A stretch of 64,000 nt of DNA, taken from Allobosea caraganae. Its GTDB lineage: Bacteria; Pseudomonadota; Alphaproteobacteria; Rhizobiales; Beijerinckiaceae. How positions within the stretch are numbered: the stretch's first letter is position 1; each line of letters opens with the position of its first letter. The notes under the pieces are model-generated. The model had not been told where the DNA came from. It was given only the letters and a program-made list of their open reading frames with translations, and ran no database searches. This document shows, piece after piece, positions 53,130-61,793 of this stretch. The stretch spans positions 1 to 64,000 of the forward strand of contig NZ_QQTO01000011.1 of the NCBI RefSeq assembly GCF_003351345.1. The letters are read 5' to 3'. Position numbers and translations under genes: made by a program.

Positions 53130-54029
53130 ATGCTGGTCAATGGCGAGGCGGCCGAACAACCCGGCCTGATCAAGGACACGACGACGCAAGGCTTCCGGCA
53201 GGACGTCGTCACGGAATCGATGACCCAGCCGGTGCTGGTCGATTTCTGGGCGCCGTGGTGCGGCCCCTGCAAGCAGCTCACTCCCGTCCTGGAGAAGGTG
53301 GTCAAGGACGCTGGCGGCAAGGTCAAGCTCGTCAAGATGAACATCGACGACCACCCGCAGATCCCGGGCCAGCTCGGCATCCAGTCGATTCCCGCCGTGA
53401 TCGCCTTCCAGCGCGGCCAGCCCGTCGACGGCTTCATGGGCGCGCTGCCCGAGAGCCAGGTGAAGGGCTTCATCGAGAAGCTCGTCGGCCCAATGGGCCC
53501 GGGCGCCACCGAGGAGCTGATTCTCGCCGCGCAGGAGGCAGCCGAGGCCGGCGATGCCGCCGGCGCCAGCGAGCTCTATGCCGGCGTGCTCCAGCTCGAG
53601 CCCGAGAACGTCGCAGCGCTCGCCGGGCTCGCCCGGCTGCATCTCGATGTCGGCGACATCGAGGGCGCCAAGGGTATCCTCGCCGCGGCGCCGGAGGACA
53701 AGGCGGCCGATCCGGCGCTGGTGGCCGTGCGCGCCGCGATCGAGCTCGCCGAACAAGCCGCCGCGCTCGGCGATACGGCCGAGCTGGAGGCCAAGGTCGC
53801 CGCCAATCCCAAGGATCACCAGGCCCGCTTCGACCTGGCGCTGGCGCTGAACGCGAACGACCGGCGCGAGGAGGCGGTCGACCATCTCGTCGCCATCATC
53901 AAGGCCGACCGCGCTTGGAACGACGACGGCGCGCGCAAGCAGCTGCTGCAGTTCTTCGAGGCGTGGGGGCCGATGGACGAGCACACGATCGGCGGGCGTC
54001 GCAAGCTCTCGACGCTGCTCTTCTCCTGA
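53130..54029 (+). CDS. Thioredoxin-TPR protein (CnoX/YbbN-like)
   Basis: This 299-residue protein has an N-terminal thioredoxin domain (about 20-125) with the redox motif WAPWCGPCKQ at about 46, and a C-terminal TPR-like part (about 130-295; GAGAT... AALAGLARLHLDVGD and NPKDHQARFDLALALN). This matches the CnoX/YbbN chaperedoxins that protect proteins from oxidation and hand them to GroEL/DnaK. Both active-site cysteines are present, so it may also be a thiol oxidoreductase. It is followed by a LON-domain gene 26 nt downstream, a usual alphaproteobacterial arrangement. Confidence 0.9.
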   Translation: MLVNGEAAEQPGLIKDTTTQGFRQDVVTESMTQPVLVDFWAPWCGPCKQLTPVLEKVVKDAGGKVKLVKMNIDDHPQIPGQLGIQSIPAVIAFQRGQPVDGFMGALPESQVKGFIEKLVGPMGPGATEELILAAQEAAEAGDAAGASELYAGVLQLEPENVAALAGLARLHLDVGDIEGAKGILAAAPEDKAADPALVAVRAAIELAEQAAALGDTAELEAKVAANPKDHQARFDLALALNANDRREEAVDHLVAIIKADRAWNDDGARKQLLQFFEAWGPMDEHTIGGRRKLSTLLFS

Positions 54030-54055
54030 GGCCAGCTAATTATCTGGGGTACCAC

Positions 54056-54748
54056 ATGGAGGATGACGCGCCGATGGGCATGAACGCCGTCTACAACGGA
54101 GCCGAGGATTGCCCGCAGGTCATCCCGGTCTTCCCGCTGGTCGGCGCTCTGCTCCTGCCGCGCGGGCAGATGCCGCTCAACATCTTCGAGCCGCGCTATC
54201 TCGCCATGGTCGACGACGCCCTGCGCAGCGGCCACCGCACCATCGGCATGGTCCAGCCCGAGCCGGAGCACGGGCGGCAGCTGGCGACGCCCGGCCTGCT
54301 CCAGGTCGGCTGCCTCGGCCGCATCACCCAGTTCGCCGAGACCGGCGACGACCGCTACATCCTGACGCTGACCGGCATCGCCCGCTTCCGCATCGTCGAC
54401 GAGCTCTCGGTGACCACCGCCTATCGCCAGGCCCGCGTCTCCTATGACGAGTTCGCCATCGACTTCACCGCGCGGGCCGGCGAGGACGAGGTCGACCGCA
54501 CCGCCCTGCTGCGGGCGCTCAGAGCCTTCGCCAAGGCCAACAGCCTCAAGATCGACTGGAAGGGCGTCAACGAGGCGCCGAACGAGGCCCTGGTCAATGC
54601 GCTCTCGATGATGTGCCCGTTCGGCCCGCGCGAGAAGCAGGCGCTGCTGGAGGCGCAGAGCCTGAAGAGCCGCGCCGAAGTGCTGGTCGCCATCACCGAG
54701 ATCGAGCTGGCCCGCGGCGGCAGCGACCCAGAAACGACCTTGCAGTGA
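54056..54748 (+). CDS. LON substrate-binding-domain protein (peptidase S16-like, no protease domain)
   Basis: This 230-residue protein equals the N-terminal substrate-binding domain of Lon: VIPVFPLVGALLLPRG (about 25), LNIFEPRYLAMVDDAL (about 43) and CLGRITQF (about 90). No AAA or Ser-Lys protease region follows, as in the stand-alone family. ATG 54056 has GGGG upstream; ATG 54074, preceded by GGAGG at 11 nt, is a good alternative. Its stop overlaps the GTG of the MFS gene. Function is presumed binding of unfolded substrates. Confidence 0.86.
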   Translation: MEDDAPMGMNAVYNGAEDCPQVIPVFPLVGALLLPRGQMPLNIFEPRYLAMVDDALRSGHRTIGMVQPEPEHGRQLATPGLLQVGCLGRITQFAETGDDRYILTLTGIARFRIVDELSVTTAYRQARVSYDEFAIDFTARAGEDEVDRTALLRALRAFAKANSLKIDWKGVNEAPNEALVNALSMMCPFGPREKQALLEAQSLKSRAEVLVAITEIELARGGSDPETTLQ

Positions 54749-56148
54749 ACTCCATTCCGGCTCCCGACGCGGTCGCTCCCGTCACCTATCCGCCGCGCCG
54801 CGCCGTCACCGCCTGGCTGTTCTTCGACTGGGCGGCCCAGCCCTTCTTCACGCTGGTCACGACCTTCGTCTTCGCGCCCTTCTTCGCCTCGGCGCTGGCC
54901 TCGGACCCGACCGAAGGGCAGGCGCTCTGGGGCTATGCCACTGGCTTTGCCGGCCTTTGCATCGCGCTGCTCTCGCCACTGATCGGCGGCATCGCCGACC
55001 GCACCGGCCCGCGCAAACCCTGGATCGCCGCCTTCGGCGCGCTGCTGGTCCTCGGCTCCGGATTACTCTGGTTCGCCAGGCCGGGCTCACCGCTCGCCGT
55101 GCCGATCGCGCTGATCGGCTTCATGATCGGCACGATCGGCGCCGAGTTCGCGACGATCTTCAACAATGCGATGATGACGCGGCTGGTGCCGCCCGAGCGC
55201 CTGGGTTGGCTCTCCGGCACCGGCTGGGCCACCGGCTATTGCGGCGGACTGATCTCGCTGGCGCTGACGCTGGCCTTGCTGGCCGCCGATCCGCTGACCG
55301 GCAAGACGCTGGCCGGCCTCACCCCCATCTTTGGCCTCGATGCCGCCGCCCGCGAGGGCGACCGCTTCTCCGGCCCGCTGACGGCGCTCTGGTTCATCGT
55401 CTTCGTCCTGCCGATGTTCCTGCTGACCCCGGATTCGCCCAAGACCGGCCTGAGCCTGAAGGCCGCGGCCAAGGGCGGCGTCGCCCGGCTACGCGAGACG
55501 CTGCGCGAATTGCCGCGTTTGCCGGCTCTCGGCCGGTTCCTGCTCGCCAATATGATCTACCAGGACGGGCTCGTGGCGCTCTTCGCCTTCGGCGGCATCT
55601 ACGGCGCCGGCGTCTTCGGCTGGCAGACCATCGAGCTCGGCATCTTCGGCATCCTCTTGACCATCACAGGCACGTTCGGCGCCATCATCGGCGGCCGGCT
55701 CGACGACCGCATCGGCGGCAAGCCAGTGGTGCTCGGCTCGATCGCCTGCTTGCTCTTCGCCTGCCTCGGCATCCTCTCGCTCGCGGCGGATCACGTGTTC
55801 TTCGTCATCCCCGCCGCGCCGCCAGCGCTGGGAGACGGGCTCTTCGCCTCGCTGCCGGAGCGCGTCTATCTCGCACTCGGCCTGCTGATCGGCCTCGTCG
55901 CCGGCCCGCTCCAGGCCTCCTCGCGCAGCCTGATGGCGCGGCTGGCTCCGGCCGGGCGGCATGGCGAGTTCTTCGGATTGTTCGCGCTCTCGGGCAAGGT
56001 GACCTCGTTCATGGGGCCGACCTGCGTCGCTCTGGCGACGACGATATTCGCCAGCCAACAGGCGGGGCTGGCGGTGCTGATCGTGTTTTTCCTGGTTGGC
56101 GGCGTGCTGCTGGCCGGGGTCAATGTGAAGCAGCATCTCGCAAAATAG
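54745..56148 (+). CDS. UMF1/Atg22-type MFS transporter
   Basis: This 467-residue membrane protein begins with GTG overlapping the LON stop (GTGA). It shows the UMF1 signature AWLFFDWAAQPFFTLVTTFV near residue 20, GGIADRTGPRKPW (about 88) and about 12 hydrophobic segments; SSRSLMARLAP near residue 390 is also typical (usual QSLSRS). The family's yeast member exports amino acids from the vacuole; bacterial substrates are unknown. Confidence 0.88.
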   Translation: MNSIPAPDAVAPVTYPPRRAVTAWLFFDWAAQPFFTLVTTFVFAPFFASALASDPTEGQALWGYATGFAGLCIALLSPLIGGIADRTGPRKPWIAAFGALLVLGSGLLWFARPGSPLAVPIALIGFMIGTIGAEFATIFNNAMMTRLVPPERLGWLSGTGWATGYCGGLISLALTLALLAADPLTGKTLAGLTPIFGLDAAAREGDRFSGPLTALWFIVFVLPMFLLTPDSPKTGLSLKAAAKGGVARLRETLRELPRLPALGRFLLANMIYQDGLVALFAFGGIYGAGVFGWQTIELGIFGILLTITGTFGAIIGGRLDDRIGGKPVVLGSIACLLFACLGILSLAADHVFFVIPAAPPALGDGLFASLPERVYLALGLLIGLVAGPLQASSRSLMARLAPAGRHGEFFGLFALSGKVTSFMGPTCVALATTIFASQQAGLAVLIVFFLVGGVLLAGVNVKQHLAK

Positions 56149-56151
56149 GCC

Positions 56152-56297
56152 GCGGGGAACCCTCTCCTGTAAGGAGAGGGCAGGGTGAGGTGTAGGCCCC
56201 TCGCCCAGCGAGACGCCAACCTCACTACCGCGGCGCTTCAACGTCCAACGGCCGACACCTCACCCCACCCTCTCCTTACAGGAGAGGGCTCCCGCGC
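56152..56297. repeat. MITE-like inverted-repeat element, copy 1
   Basis: About 146 bp bounded by arms of about 40 bp. The left arm contains CCCTCTCCTGTAAGGAGAGG and GGTGAGGTGT; the right arm has ACACCTCACC and CCTCTCCTTACAGGAGAGGG. The inner part is unrelated. A second copy lies at 58798-58952, so the pair brackets the transketolase-like gene. Confidence 0.85.
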
Positions 56298-56354
56298 TTC
56301 CTCGTCATGCGGTTCGCATCTGCGCCGCAGCGCGTGCGGGATGACACCCGACGA

Positions 56355-58748
56355 CTACGGCAACGCCTTCAGATACCGCACCGGCCGCCCCGGCGCCGCG
56401 GCCTGCGCTGCGTGCACGATCGCGTTCGCGTCGATGCCAAAGTGCCGGTAGAGATCCGCCACCGTGCCGGTCTGGCCGAAATGCTCGACGCCGAGCGCCT
56501 TCTGGCGATGGCCATGCACGCTGCCGAGCCAGGCCAGCGTCGCCGGATGCCCGTCCAGCACCGAAACGATGCCGCAATCGCGCGAGAGCTCGCCGAGCAG
56601 CCGCTCGATATGGCTGGTCGCCTCATGGTTGCCGCGCTGGCGCGCCCGCTCCGCCGCCTGCCAGCCGGCATTGAGCCGGTCGGCCGAGGTGATCGCGAGC
56701 AGGCCGACATCGCGCCGGTCCTCGCTGAGCAAGCCGACCGCCTCGATCGCCTCCGGCGCGACTGCCCCGGTATAGGCGATCACCACCGAGGCGTTCGGAC
56801 CGGGCTTCCTGAGCCAATAGGCGCCGTCGATGATCTCGCGCTCCAGCTCCGGCGTCATCACGCGCTGCGGCTGCTCGACCTGCTTTGTCGAGAGCCGGAG
56901 ATAGACCGAGCCGCCGGTCTCGTCGCGCAGCCAGGTGCGCTCGTCCGGGTCGCCCTCGCCATCCTTCTGCAGATATTCGAACGACCAGCGCATCATCACC
57001 GCGAGTTCGTCGACGAAGGCGGGCTCGAAGGCGCAGAGCCCGTCCTGGCTCATGCCGATCAGCGGCGTCGCGATCGACTGGTGCGCGCCGCCCTCCGGCG
57101 CCAGCGTCACGCCCGACGGCGTCGCCACCACCATGAAGCGGGCATCCTGGTAGCAGGCATAGTTCAGCGCATCGAGGCCGCGCGAGATGAACGGGTCGTA
57201 GAGCGTGCCGATCGGGATCAGCCGCTCGCCGAAGATCGAATGCGACAGGCCGAGCGCCGAGAGGTTGATGAACAGGTTCATCTCGGCGATGCCGAGCTCG
57301 ATATGCTGGCCCTTGGGCGAGAACTCCCACTTTTGCATCGAGGGGATGCGCTCGTCCTTGAAGGTATCGGCCATCGACGCCCGCGCGAACAGGCCGCGCC
57401 GGTTCACCCAGGGGCCGAGATTGGTCGAGACCGTGACGTCCGGCGCCGTCGTGACGATGCGGTCGGCCAGCGGGCCACCGAGCTTGGCGAGCTCGTCCAG
57501 CACCTTGCCGAAGCCCATCTGCGTCGACATCGTAGCCTGGATGCCGACCTCCAGCTTGGCCGGCACCGGCAGCGAGGGCGCCGAGAAGCGCCGCCGCCCC
57601 TTGGAGAAGAACGGCACCTTGCCGAGGAAGGCGCGGATATCGGCCTCGGGCAGCGACAGCCCCTCGAACAGGTCCCATTCATGGCCCGGGCGGATCGTGT
57701 TGGCCCGCTTGAAGCCTTCCATCTGCTCCTTGGTCATCAGCCCGGCATGGTTGTCCTTGTGCCCGGCCAGCGGCAGGCCGAAGCCCTTGACGGTATAGGC
57801 GAGGAAGCAAACGGGACGATCATGGTCGATCGATTCGAAGGCCTCCAGGATCGAGGGCAGGTCATGGCCGCCGAGGTTGCACATCAGCTTCGATAGCTCG
57901 GCATCGGAGCGCTTCTCGATCAGCCTGGTCACCGGGCCCTGGTCGCCGAGATCATCCATCAGCCGCTTGCGCCAAGCCGCGCCGCCCTGGAAGGTCAGCG
58001 CCGAATAGAGCTGGTTCGGGCAGGAATCGATCCAGGCCTTCAGGCGCTCGCCACCCTTCTCCTTGAAGGCGGCCTGCTGCAGCGAACCGTATTTCAGCGT
58101 CACGACGTCCCAGCCGAAATTGCGGAACATCTGCTCAAAGCGGTCGTAGAGCCCCTCGCGAATGACGGCATCGAGCGATTGGCGGTTATAGTCGATCACC
58201 CACCACGTATTGCGGACGCCGTGCTTCCAGCCCTCCATCAGGGCCTCGAAGATGTTGCCTTCGTCGAGCTCCGCGTCGCCGATCAGCGAGACCATGCGCC
58301 CGTCCGGCCGATCGCCGCCCCAGCCATGCGCCTTGACGTAGTCCTGGGTCAGCGAGGAGAACAGCGTCTGCGCCACGCCAAGGCCGACCGAGCCGGTGGA
58401 GAAATCGACGTCGTCGATGTCCTTGGTGCGCGAGGGATAGCTCTGCGCGCCCTTATAGCCGCGGAAATTCTCCAGCTTCTCGCGCGTCTGCAAGCCCATC
58501 AGGTAGTTGATGGCGTGGAAGATCGGCGAGGCATGCGGCTTCACCGCGACCCGGTCCTGCGGCTTCAGCGCCGCCATGTAGAGCGCCGTCATGATCGTCG
58601 CCAGCGAGGCGGACGAGGCCTGATGCCCGCCCACCTTCATGCCGTCGCCATTATCTCTGAGATGGTTGGCGTTGTGGATCGTCCACGACGCGAGCCAGAG
58701 GATCTTCTTCTCCAGCTCGGCGAGAACGGGCAGGCGGGGATCGGACAT
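56355..58748 (-). CDS. AceE/MdeB-like homodimeric 2-oxoacid dehydrogenase E1 (transketolase family)
   Basis: This 797-residue thiamine-diphosphate enzyme resembles AceE-type E1 rather than a short transketolase. Visible are HANHLRDNGDGMKVGGHQAS-like N-terminal binding motifs (residues about 25-45), the ThDP/Mg motif IGDAELDEGN (about 175), DYNRQSLD (about 205), and the activating glutamate in ELGIAEMNLF (about 495). AceE itself is about 890 residues; the shorter length and the divergent Lrp regulator resemble Pseudomonas mdeB (2-oxobutyrate dehydrogenase E1) controlled by the Lrp-type MdeR. No methionine gamma-lyase is nearby, so substrate assignment is tentative. ATG 58748 is chosen; upstream sequence is the repeat. 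Confidence 0.8.
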   Translation of the reverse strand: MSDPRLPVLAELEKKILWLASWTIHNANHLRDNGDGMKVGGHQASSASLATIMTALYMAALKPQDRVAVKPHASPIFHAINYLMGLQTREKLENFRGYKGAQSYPSRTKDIDDVDFSTGSVGLGVAQTLFSSLTQDYVKAHGWGGDRPDGRMVSLIGDAELDEGNIFEALMEGWKHGVRNTWWVIDYNRQSLDAVIREGLYDRFEQMFRNFGWDVVTLKYGSLQQAAFKEKGGERLKAWIDSCPNQLYSALTFQGGAAWRKRLMDDLGDQGPVTRLIEKRSDAELSKLMCNLGGHDLPSILEAFESIDHDRPVCFLAYTVKGFGLPLAGHKDNHAGLMTKEQMEGFKRANTIRPGHEWDLFEGLSLPEADIRAFLGKVPFFSKGRRRFSAPSLPVPAKLEVGIQATMSTQMGFGKVLDELAKLGGPLADRIVTTAPDVTVSTNLGPWVNRRGLFARASMADTFKDERIPSMQKWEFSPKGQHIELGIAEMNLFINLSALGLSHSIFGERLIPIGTLYDPFISRGLDALNYACYQDARFMVVATPSGVTLAPEGGAHQSIATPLIGMSQDGLCAFEPAFVDELAVMMRWSFEYLQKDGEGDPDERTWLRDETGGSVYLRLSTKQVEQPQRVMTPELEREIIDGAYWLRKPGPNASVVIAYTGAVAPEAIEAVGLLSEDRRDVGLLAITSADRLNAGWQAAERARQRGNHEATSHIERLLGELSRDCGIVSVLDGHPATLAWLGSVHGHRQKALGVEHFGQTGTVADLYRHFGIDANAIVHAAQAAAPGRPVRYLKALP

Positions 58749-59093
58749 GGATTCGTTCACTCCAGGCGCAATGGCGTCCAGATGAAGCAAGGCCGGCGCG
58801 GGGAACCCCTCTCCTGTAAGGAGAGGGGCAGGGGTGAGGTGTCGGCCATTTGACGCTGAAGCCGTGAGCTGACCGCGGCTTTCGCTCAGCCTCACTGGTG
58901 TTCTGGCCGACACCTCACCCTGCCCTCTCCTTACAGGAGAGGGTTCCCCGCGCCCTTCCCTGGCAACTGGCTACCAAGTCAAGACGTCTCCCGCCATCAT
59001 GCATGCTTCGCCCGGCAAAGGCAGCTAAAGATCAGCTCCCTGCCTTCCACTCTTGGCGATTCCCGCTAATCTTGCCGCCGAAAGCGAGAGAAG
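58749..59093. other. Divergent region between transketolase-like and Lrp genes
   Basis: It holds the second MITE-like repeat (58798-58952) and about 140 bp (58953-59093) that should contain the Lrp promoter. The repeat lies only 50 bp from the transketolase-like ATG and so between its coding region and any promoter upstream of it. No clear Lrp site was identified. Confidence 0.5.
58798..58952. repeat. MITE-like inverted-repeat element, copy 2
   Basis: About 155 bp with arms GCGGGGAACCCCTCTCCTGT (left start) and the complementary right end finishing GGGTTCCCCGC. The arms match those of copy 1 at 56152, while the centre differs in length and sequence. Long arms give a stable hairpin in RNA. 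Confidence 0.85.
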
Positions 59094-59573
59094 ATGCCAG
59101 ATTACAAACTCGACGACATCGACCGCCGCATCGTCCAGGCCCTCCAGGCCGATGGAAGGATGAGCAACCAGGACCTCGCCCAGAAGGTAGGGCTGTCGCC
59201 CTCGCCCTGCGCGCGGCGGGTGCGGTTGCTGGAGGAGGCGGGGATCATCGAAGGCTATGTCGCGCTGGTGAACCAGGACAAGCTCGGCCTGCCGGTCTCG
59301 GTCTTCGCCTCGATCAAGCTGGAGCGCCAGCGCGAGGAGGAGCTCGACCGCTTCGGCACCGCCGTCTCGCGCTGGCCGGAGGTGGCCGATTGCTACCTGA
59401 TGACCGGCCCGCGCGACTACCTGCTGCGCATCATCGTCGCCGATCTCGCGGCCTATGAGCGCTTCCTCAAGGACAAGCTGACCCGGCTCGACAACATCGC
59501 CTCGATCGAGACCAGTTTTGCGCTGGGACAGGTGAAGCGCTCCTTCGCCGTGCCGGTGACGCTGGCGAAATGA
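59094..59573 (+). CDS. Lrp/AsnC-family transcriptional regulator
   Basis: This 159-residue regulator has an N-terminal HTH (about 5-60; SNQDLAQKVGLSPSPCARRV) and a C-terminal RAM ligand domain (about 70-145; MTGPRDYLLRIIVADLAAYE). The length is standard. Lrp-type proteins bind amino acids and control their catabolism or synthesis. Its divergent position from the 2-oxoacid dehydrogenase-like gene suggests that it regulates this gene in response to an amino acid. Confidence 0.9.
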   Translation: MPDYKLDDIDRRIVQALQADGRMSNQDLAQKVGLSPSPCARRVRLLEEAGIIEGYVALVNQDKLGLPVSVFASIKLERQREEELDRFGTAVSRWPEVADCYLMTGPRDYLLRIIVADLAAYERFLKDKLTRLDNIASIETSFALGQVKRSFAVPVTLAK

Positions 59574-59651
59574 CGCCCTCTGCCCCCCATCGTCATGGTC
59601 GCCACAAGGGCGACCATGACGAGAGCGGCCGGTTTCAGATAACCCGATGGA

Positions 59652-59999
59652 CTACCACCCGCGCTGGCGCTTGATCATGTCCTTCTGGGCTTCTTTCTGC
59701 TGCTTCCAGTAGCTCTTCTGGTCCTGACGCTGCATCTCGTAGAAATCGCGGACGCGCTCCTTGCGCGAGGTCGCGTTGCGGTAGTCGTTCCAGTCGTAAT
59801 GGTCGTCATGGACGAAATCGTCCTCGCCGTCGTCGCGGAACAGGTCGCGCAGGATCGAGCGGGCCGGCTCGACCATGGCCGGCGCCTGAAGCATGGGCGC
59901 AGGCGAAGCCGCGGAGGCTGAGCCGCGGAACACGACCACGGCCGCAACGGCCAATGTCAGGACCAGGCTGAGCCGCATCACGCTGTGAAAGCTCGTCAT
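59652..59999 (-). CDS. Small secreted or periplasmic hypothetical protein
   Basis: This 115-residue protein begins with a signal peptide (RLSLVLTLAVAAVVVF, cleavage after SASA about residue 31), then an aspartate/histidine/tyrosine-rich stretch (DDGEDDFVHDDHYDWNDYR, about 56-74) and a basic, glutamine-rich helix. The acidic His-Asp cluster could bind metal. No family is recognised. It starts 10 nt after the serine-hydrolase stop and is probably co-transcribed with it. Confidence 0.7.
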   Translation of the reverse strand: MTSFHSVMRLSLVLTLAVAAVVVFRGSASAASPAPMLQAPAMVEPARSILRDLFRDDGEDDFVHDDHYDWNDYRNATSRKERVRDFYEMQRQDQKSYWKQQKEAQKDMIKRQRGW

Positions 60000-60009
60000 C
60001 GGATCCTCC

Positions 60010-61593
60010 CTATGGCTCCTGGCGGGTGAAGAGATGCGGCAGTTCCGGGTTGATCCAGCGCAGCTGCGTGATCTTTCCCGCCATGTCGCGCTCGAAGCGC
60101 ATCTGGACGAAGGGCGTGTCGCCGACGATGGCGACGATCGCCTCATAGCCGCCCGCCGGGATGAGCCTGGCCTGGAACAGGTTCGGATCGTCCTTGTTCG
60201 CTTCCAGCAACATGGTCAGGTCGGTTCGCTCGAGCTTAGCCTGAAGCTTGCCGTCGACCACCGAAACCACCGCGTCGCCGAGGACCGGCGAGGCATAGGT
60301 GCCGGTGAACGGGGCCGGATTGGCCGGCACCGGGCCGACGACGAAAGCCGCCTGCTCCAGCTTCTCCTGCTCGCGCTGCTTCTTCGACGAGGCCGCCGCC
60401 AGCGCGATGTTGTCGATCGCCGGATTGCCGAGCACGCGATCGTAGAACCAGAGCCCCAGCGCATCGGCGAGGCTGGGGCCGCCGATATTGGTCAGGATCA
60501 CGATGCCGGTCTTGGCGTCCGGCAGGAAGCCGACATGGGCGCCGAAGCCGGAGGTGCCGCCATTGTGCCAGATCGCCCGGCCGCGCGGCGTCGCCATCGC
60601 GAGCCAGCCGACGGCGTAGCTCATCCGCTCGTTGATCGCGACGCGGGGGGTCCAGGTGACGTCGAGATTCTCCTCGGAGACGATGACCTTCTCACCGAAC
60701 TGGCCACGCCCGAGCTGGAGCCGCAGCCATTTCGCCATGTCGGGGACGTTGGAGTTGAACGCGCCCGCCGGACCCAGCGCATAGGGGAAGGCGGCGTGGA
60801 ACGGGATCGCGACCGGCTTGTCGTCGAGCCGGTGGCCCATGGCGTGGTTCGGCGCCTGCGCGATCGCCTCGGCCGTTGCGGTGGTGGAGGACATGCCGAG
60901 CGGGTCGAGCAGGGTCCGCTTGACTGAAGCGGCCCAGGACTCGGCGCCATTGACCTTGGCGACGATCTCGCCGCCGGCCAGATGCGGGATGTTGAGGTAG
61001 CGGAAATCCGAGCGGAAGATGCCGGTCTGCGGCGCCGCGCGCATCGAGCGGAACAGCGTCTCCTTGTCGAAGCCGAGGAAGGCCAGACCGTCATTGACAT
61101 AGGGCGTCAGGCCGCTGCGCTGGGCGGCGATGTCGAGCACGCGGAAATCTCTGGAGACGAACGGGTCGGCGAGCTGGAACGCCGGCACGAAGTCGCTGAC
61201 ATGGTCGGTCCATTTCAGCTTGCCGGCATCGACTGCCTGGGCCAGCGTCGTCGCGAAGAAGGCCTTGGTCGTCGAGCCGATCTGGAAGATCGTGTCCGGC
61301 GTGACGGGATCGGGCTTGCCGGCCTCCTTGGCGCCAAAAGCCTTGCTGTAGATCAGCTTGTCGTCGAAGACGATGCCGATCGTGACGCCGGGAACCGACA
61401 GCGCGCTCATCCCGGCCGCGACCTGTTTCTCCAGATCGGGCAGCAGCGCCTCGATCGCGGCCTGCGTCGGCTGCTGCGCCATGACCGGCGCGGCCGCGAG
61501 CGAAGCGGCGAGGGCAAGTCCTCCGAAGCTGAACAACCGGCAGATGCGACGACCTGATGCGATGCCATCACCGCCTGCTGATACTTGCGACAT
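60010..61593 (-). CDS. Serine beta-lactamase-family (class C/EstB-like) hydrolase
   Basis: This 527-residue exported protein has a signal peptide (ends VMAQQ about residue 42), then a beta-lactamase/DD-peptidase fold with the nucleophile in GSTTKAFF (SxxK, about 92), a Tyr in MSYAVGWL (YxN analogue) and HNGGTSGFG in place of the KTG box. The last 130 residues form a DUF3471-like domain. Such proteins act as esterases, peptidases or D-aminopeptidases in the periplasm; resistance to beta-lactams is not implied. ATG 61593 has GGAG 8 nt upstream. Confidence 0.86.
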   Translation of the reverse strand: MSQVSAGGDGIASGRRICRLFSFGGLALAASLAAAPVMAQQPTQAAIEALLPDLEKQVAAGMSALSVPGVTIGIVFDDKLIYSKAFGAKEAGKPDPVTPDTIFQIGSTTKAFFATTLAQAVDAGKLKWTDHVSDFVPAFQLADPFVSRDFRVLDIAAQRSGLTPYVNDGLAFLGFDKETLFRSMRAAPQTGIFRSDFRYLNIPHLAGGEIVAKVNGAESWAASVKRTLLDPLGMSSTTATAEAIAQAPNHAMGHRLDDKPVAIPFHAAFPYALGPAGAFNSNVPDMAKWLRLQLGRGQFGEKVIVSEENLDVTWTPRVAINERMSYAVGWLAMATPRGRAIWHNGGTSGFGAHVGFLPDAKTGIVILTNIGGPSLADALGLWFYDRVLGNPAIDNIALAAASSKKQREQEKLEQAAFVVGPVPANPAPFTGTYASPVLGDAVVSVVDGKLQAKLERTDLTMLLEANKDDPNLFQARLIPAGGYEAIVAIVGDTPFVQMRFERDMAGKITQLRWINPELPHLFTRQEP

Positions 61594-61793
61594 CCGCATC
61601 ACTCCAAGCTCGTGGCCATCGGCATCAGGATAGGTCTAGCGCTGCAAGCTTGCCCCAAAGTTATGGCGGTGGGAGATGCAGGCGCAAACGAAAGATTCCG
61701 CCCCAACGATCCTTGGTTGATCATTCCATAGCGAGATGACGGATTTTCATCGCCTCGATGGCTGGGATCGCCAGGCCGATCGCTCATACGGGC

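Noticed and set aside
56307-57896. A 529-codon plus-strand frame opposite the transketolase-like gene
   Set aside because: Shadow frame without domains; the minus strand has the thiamine-diphosphate motifs.
60010-61593. Beta-lactam resistance gene
   Set aside because: The fold is shared by many esterases and peptidases; the KTG box is HNGGTSG and the C-terminal domain is of DUF3471 type, so resistance cannot be inferred.
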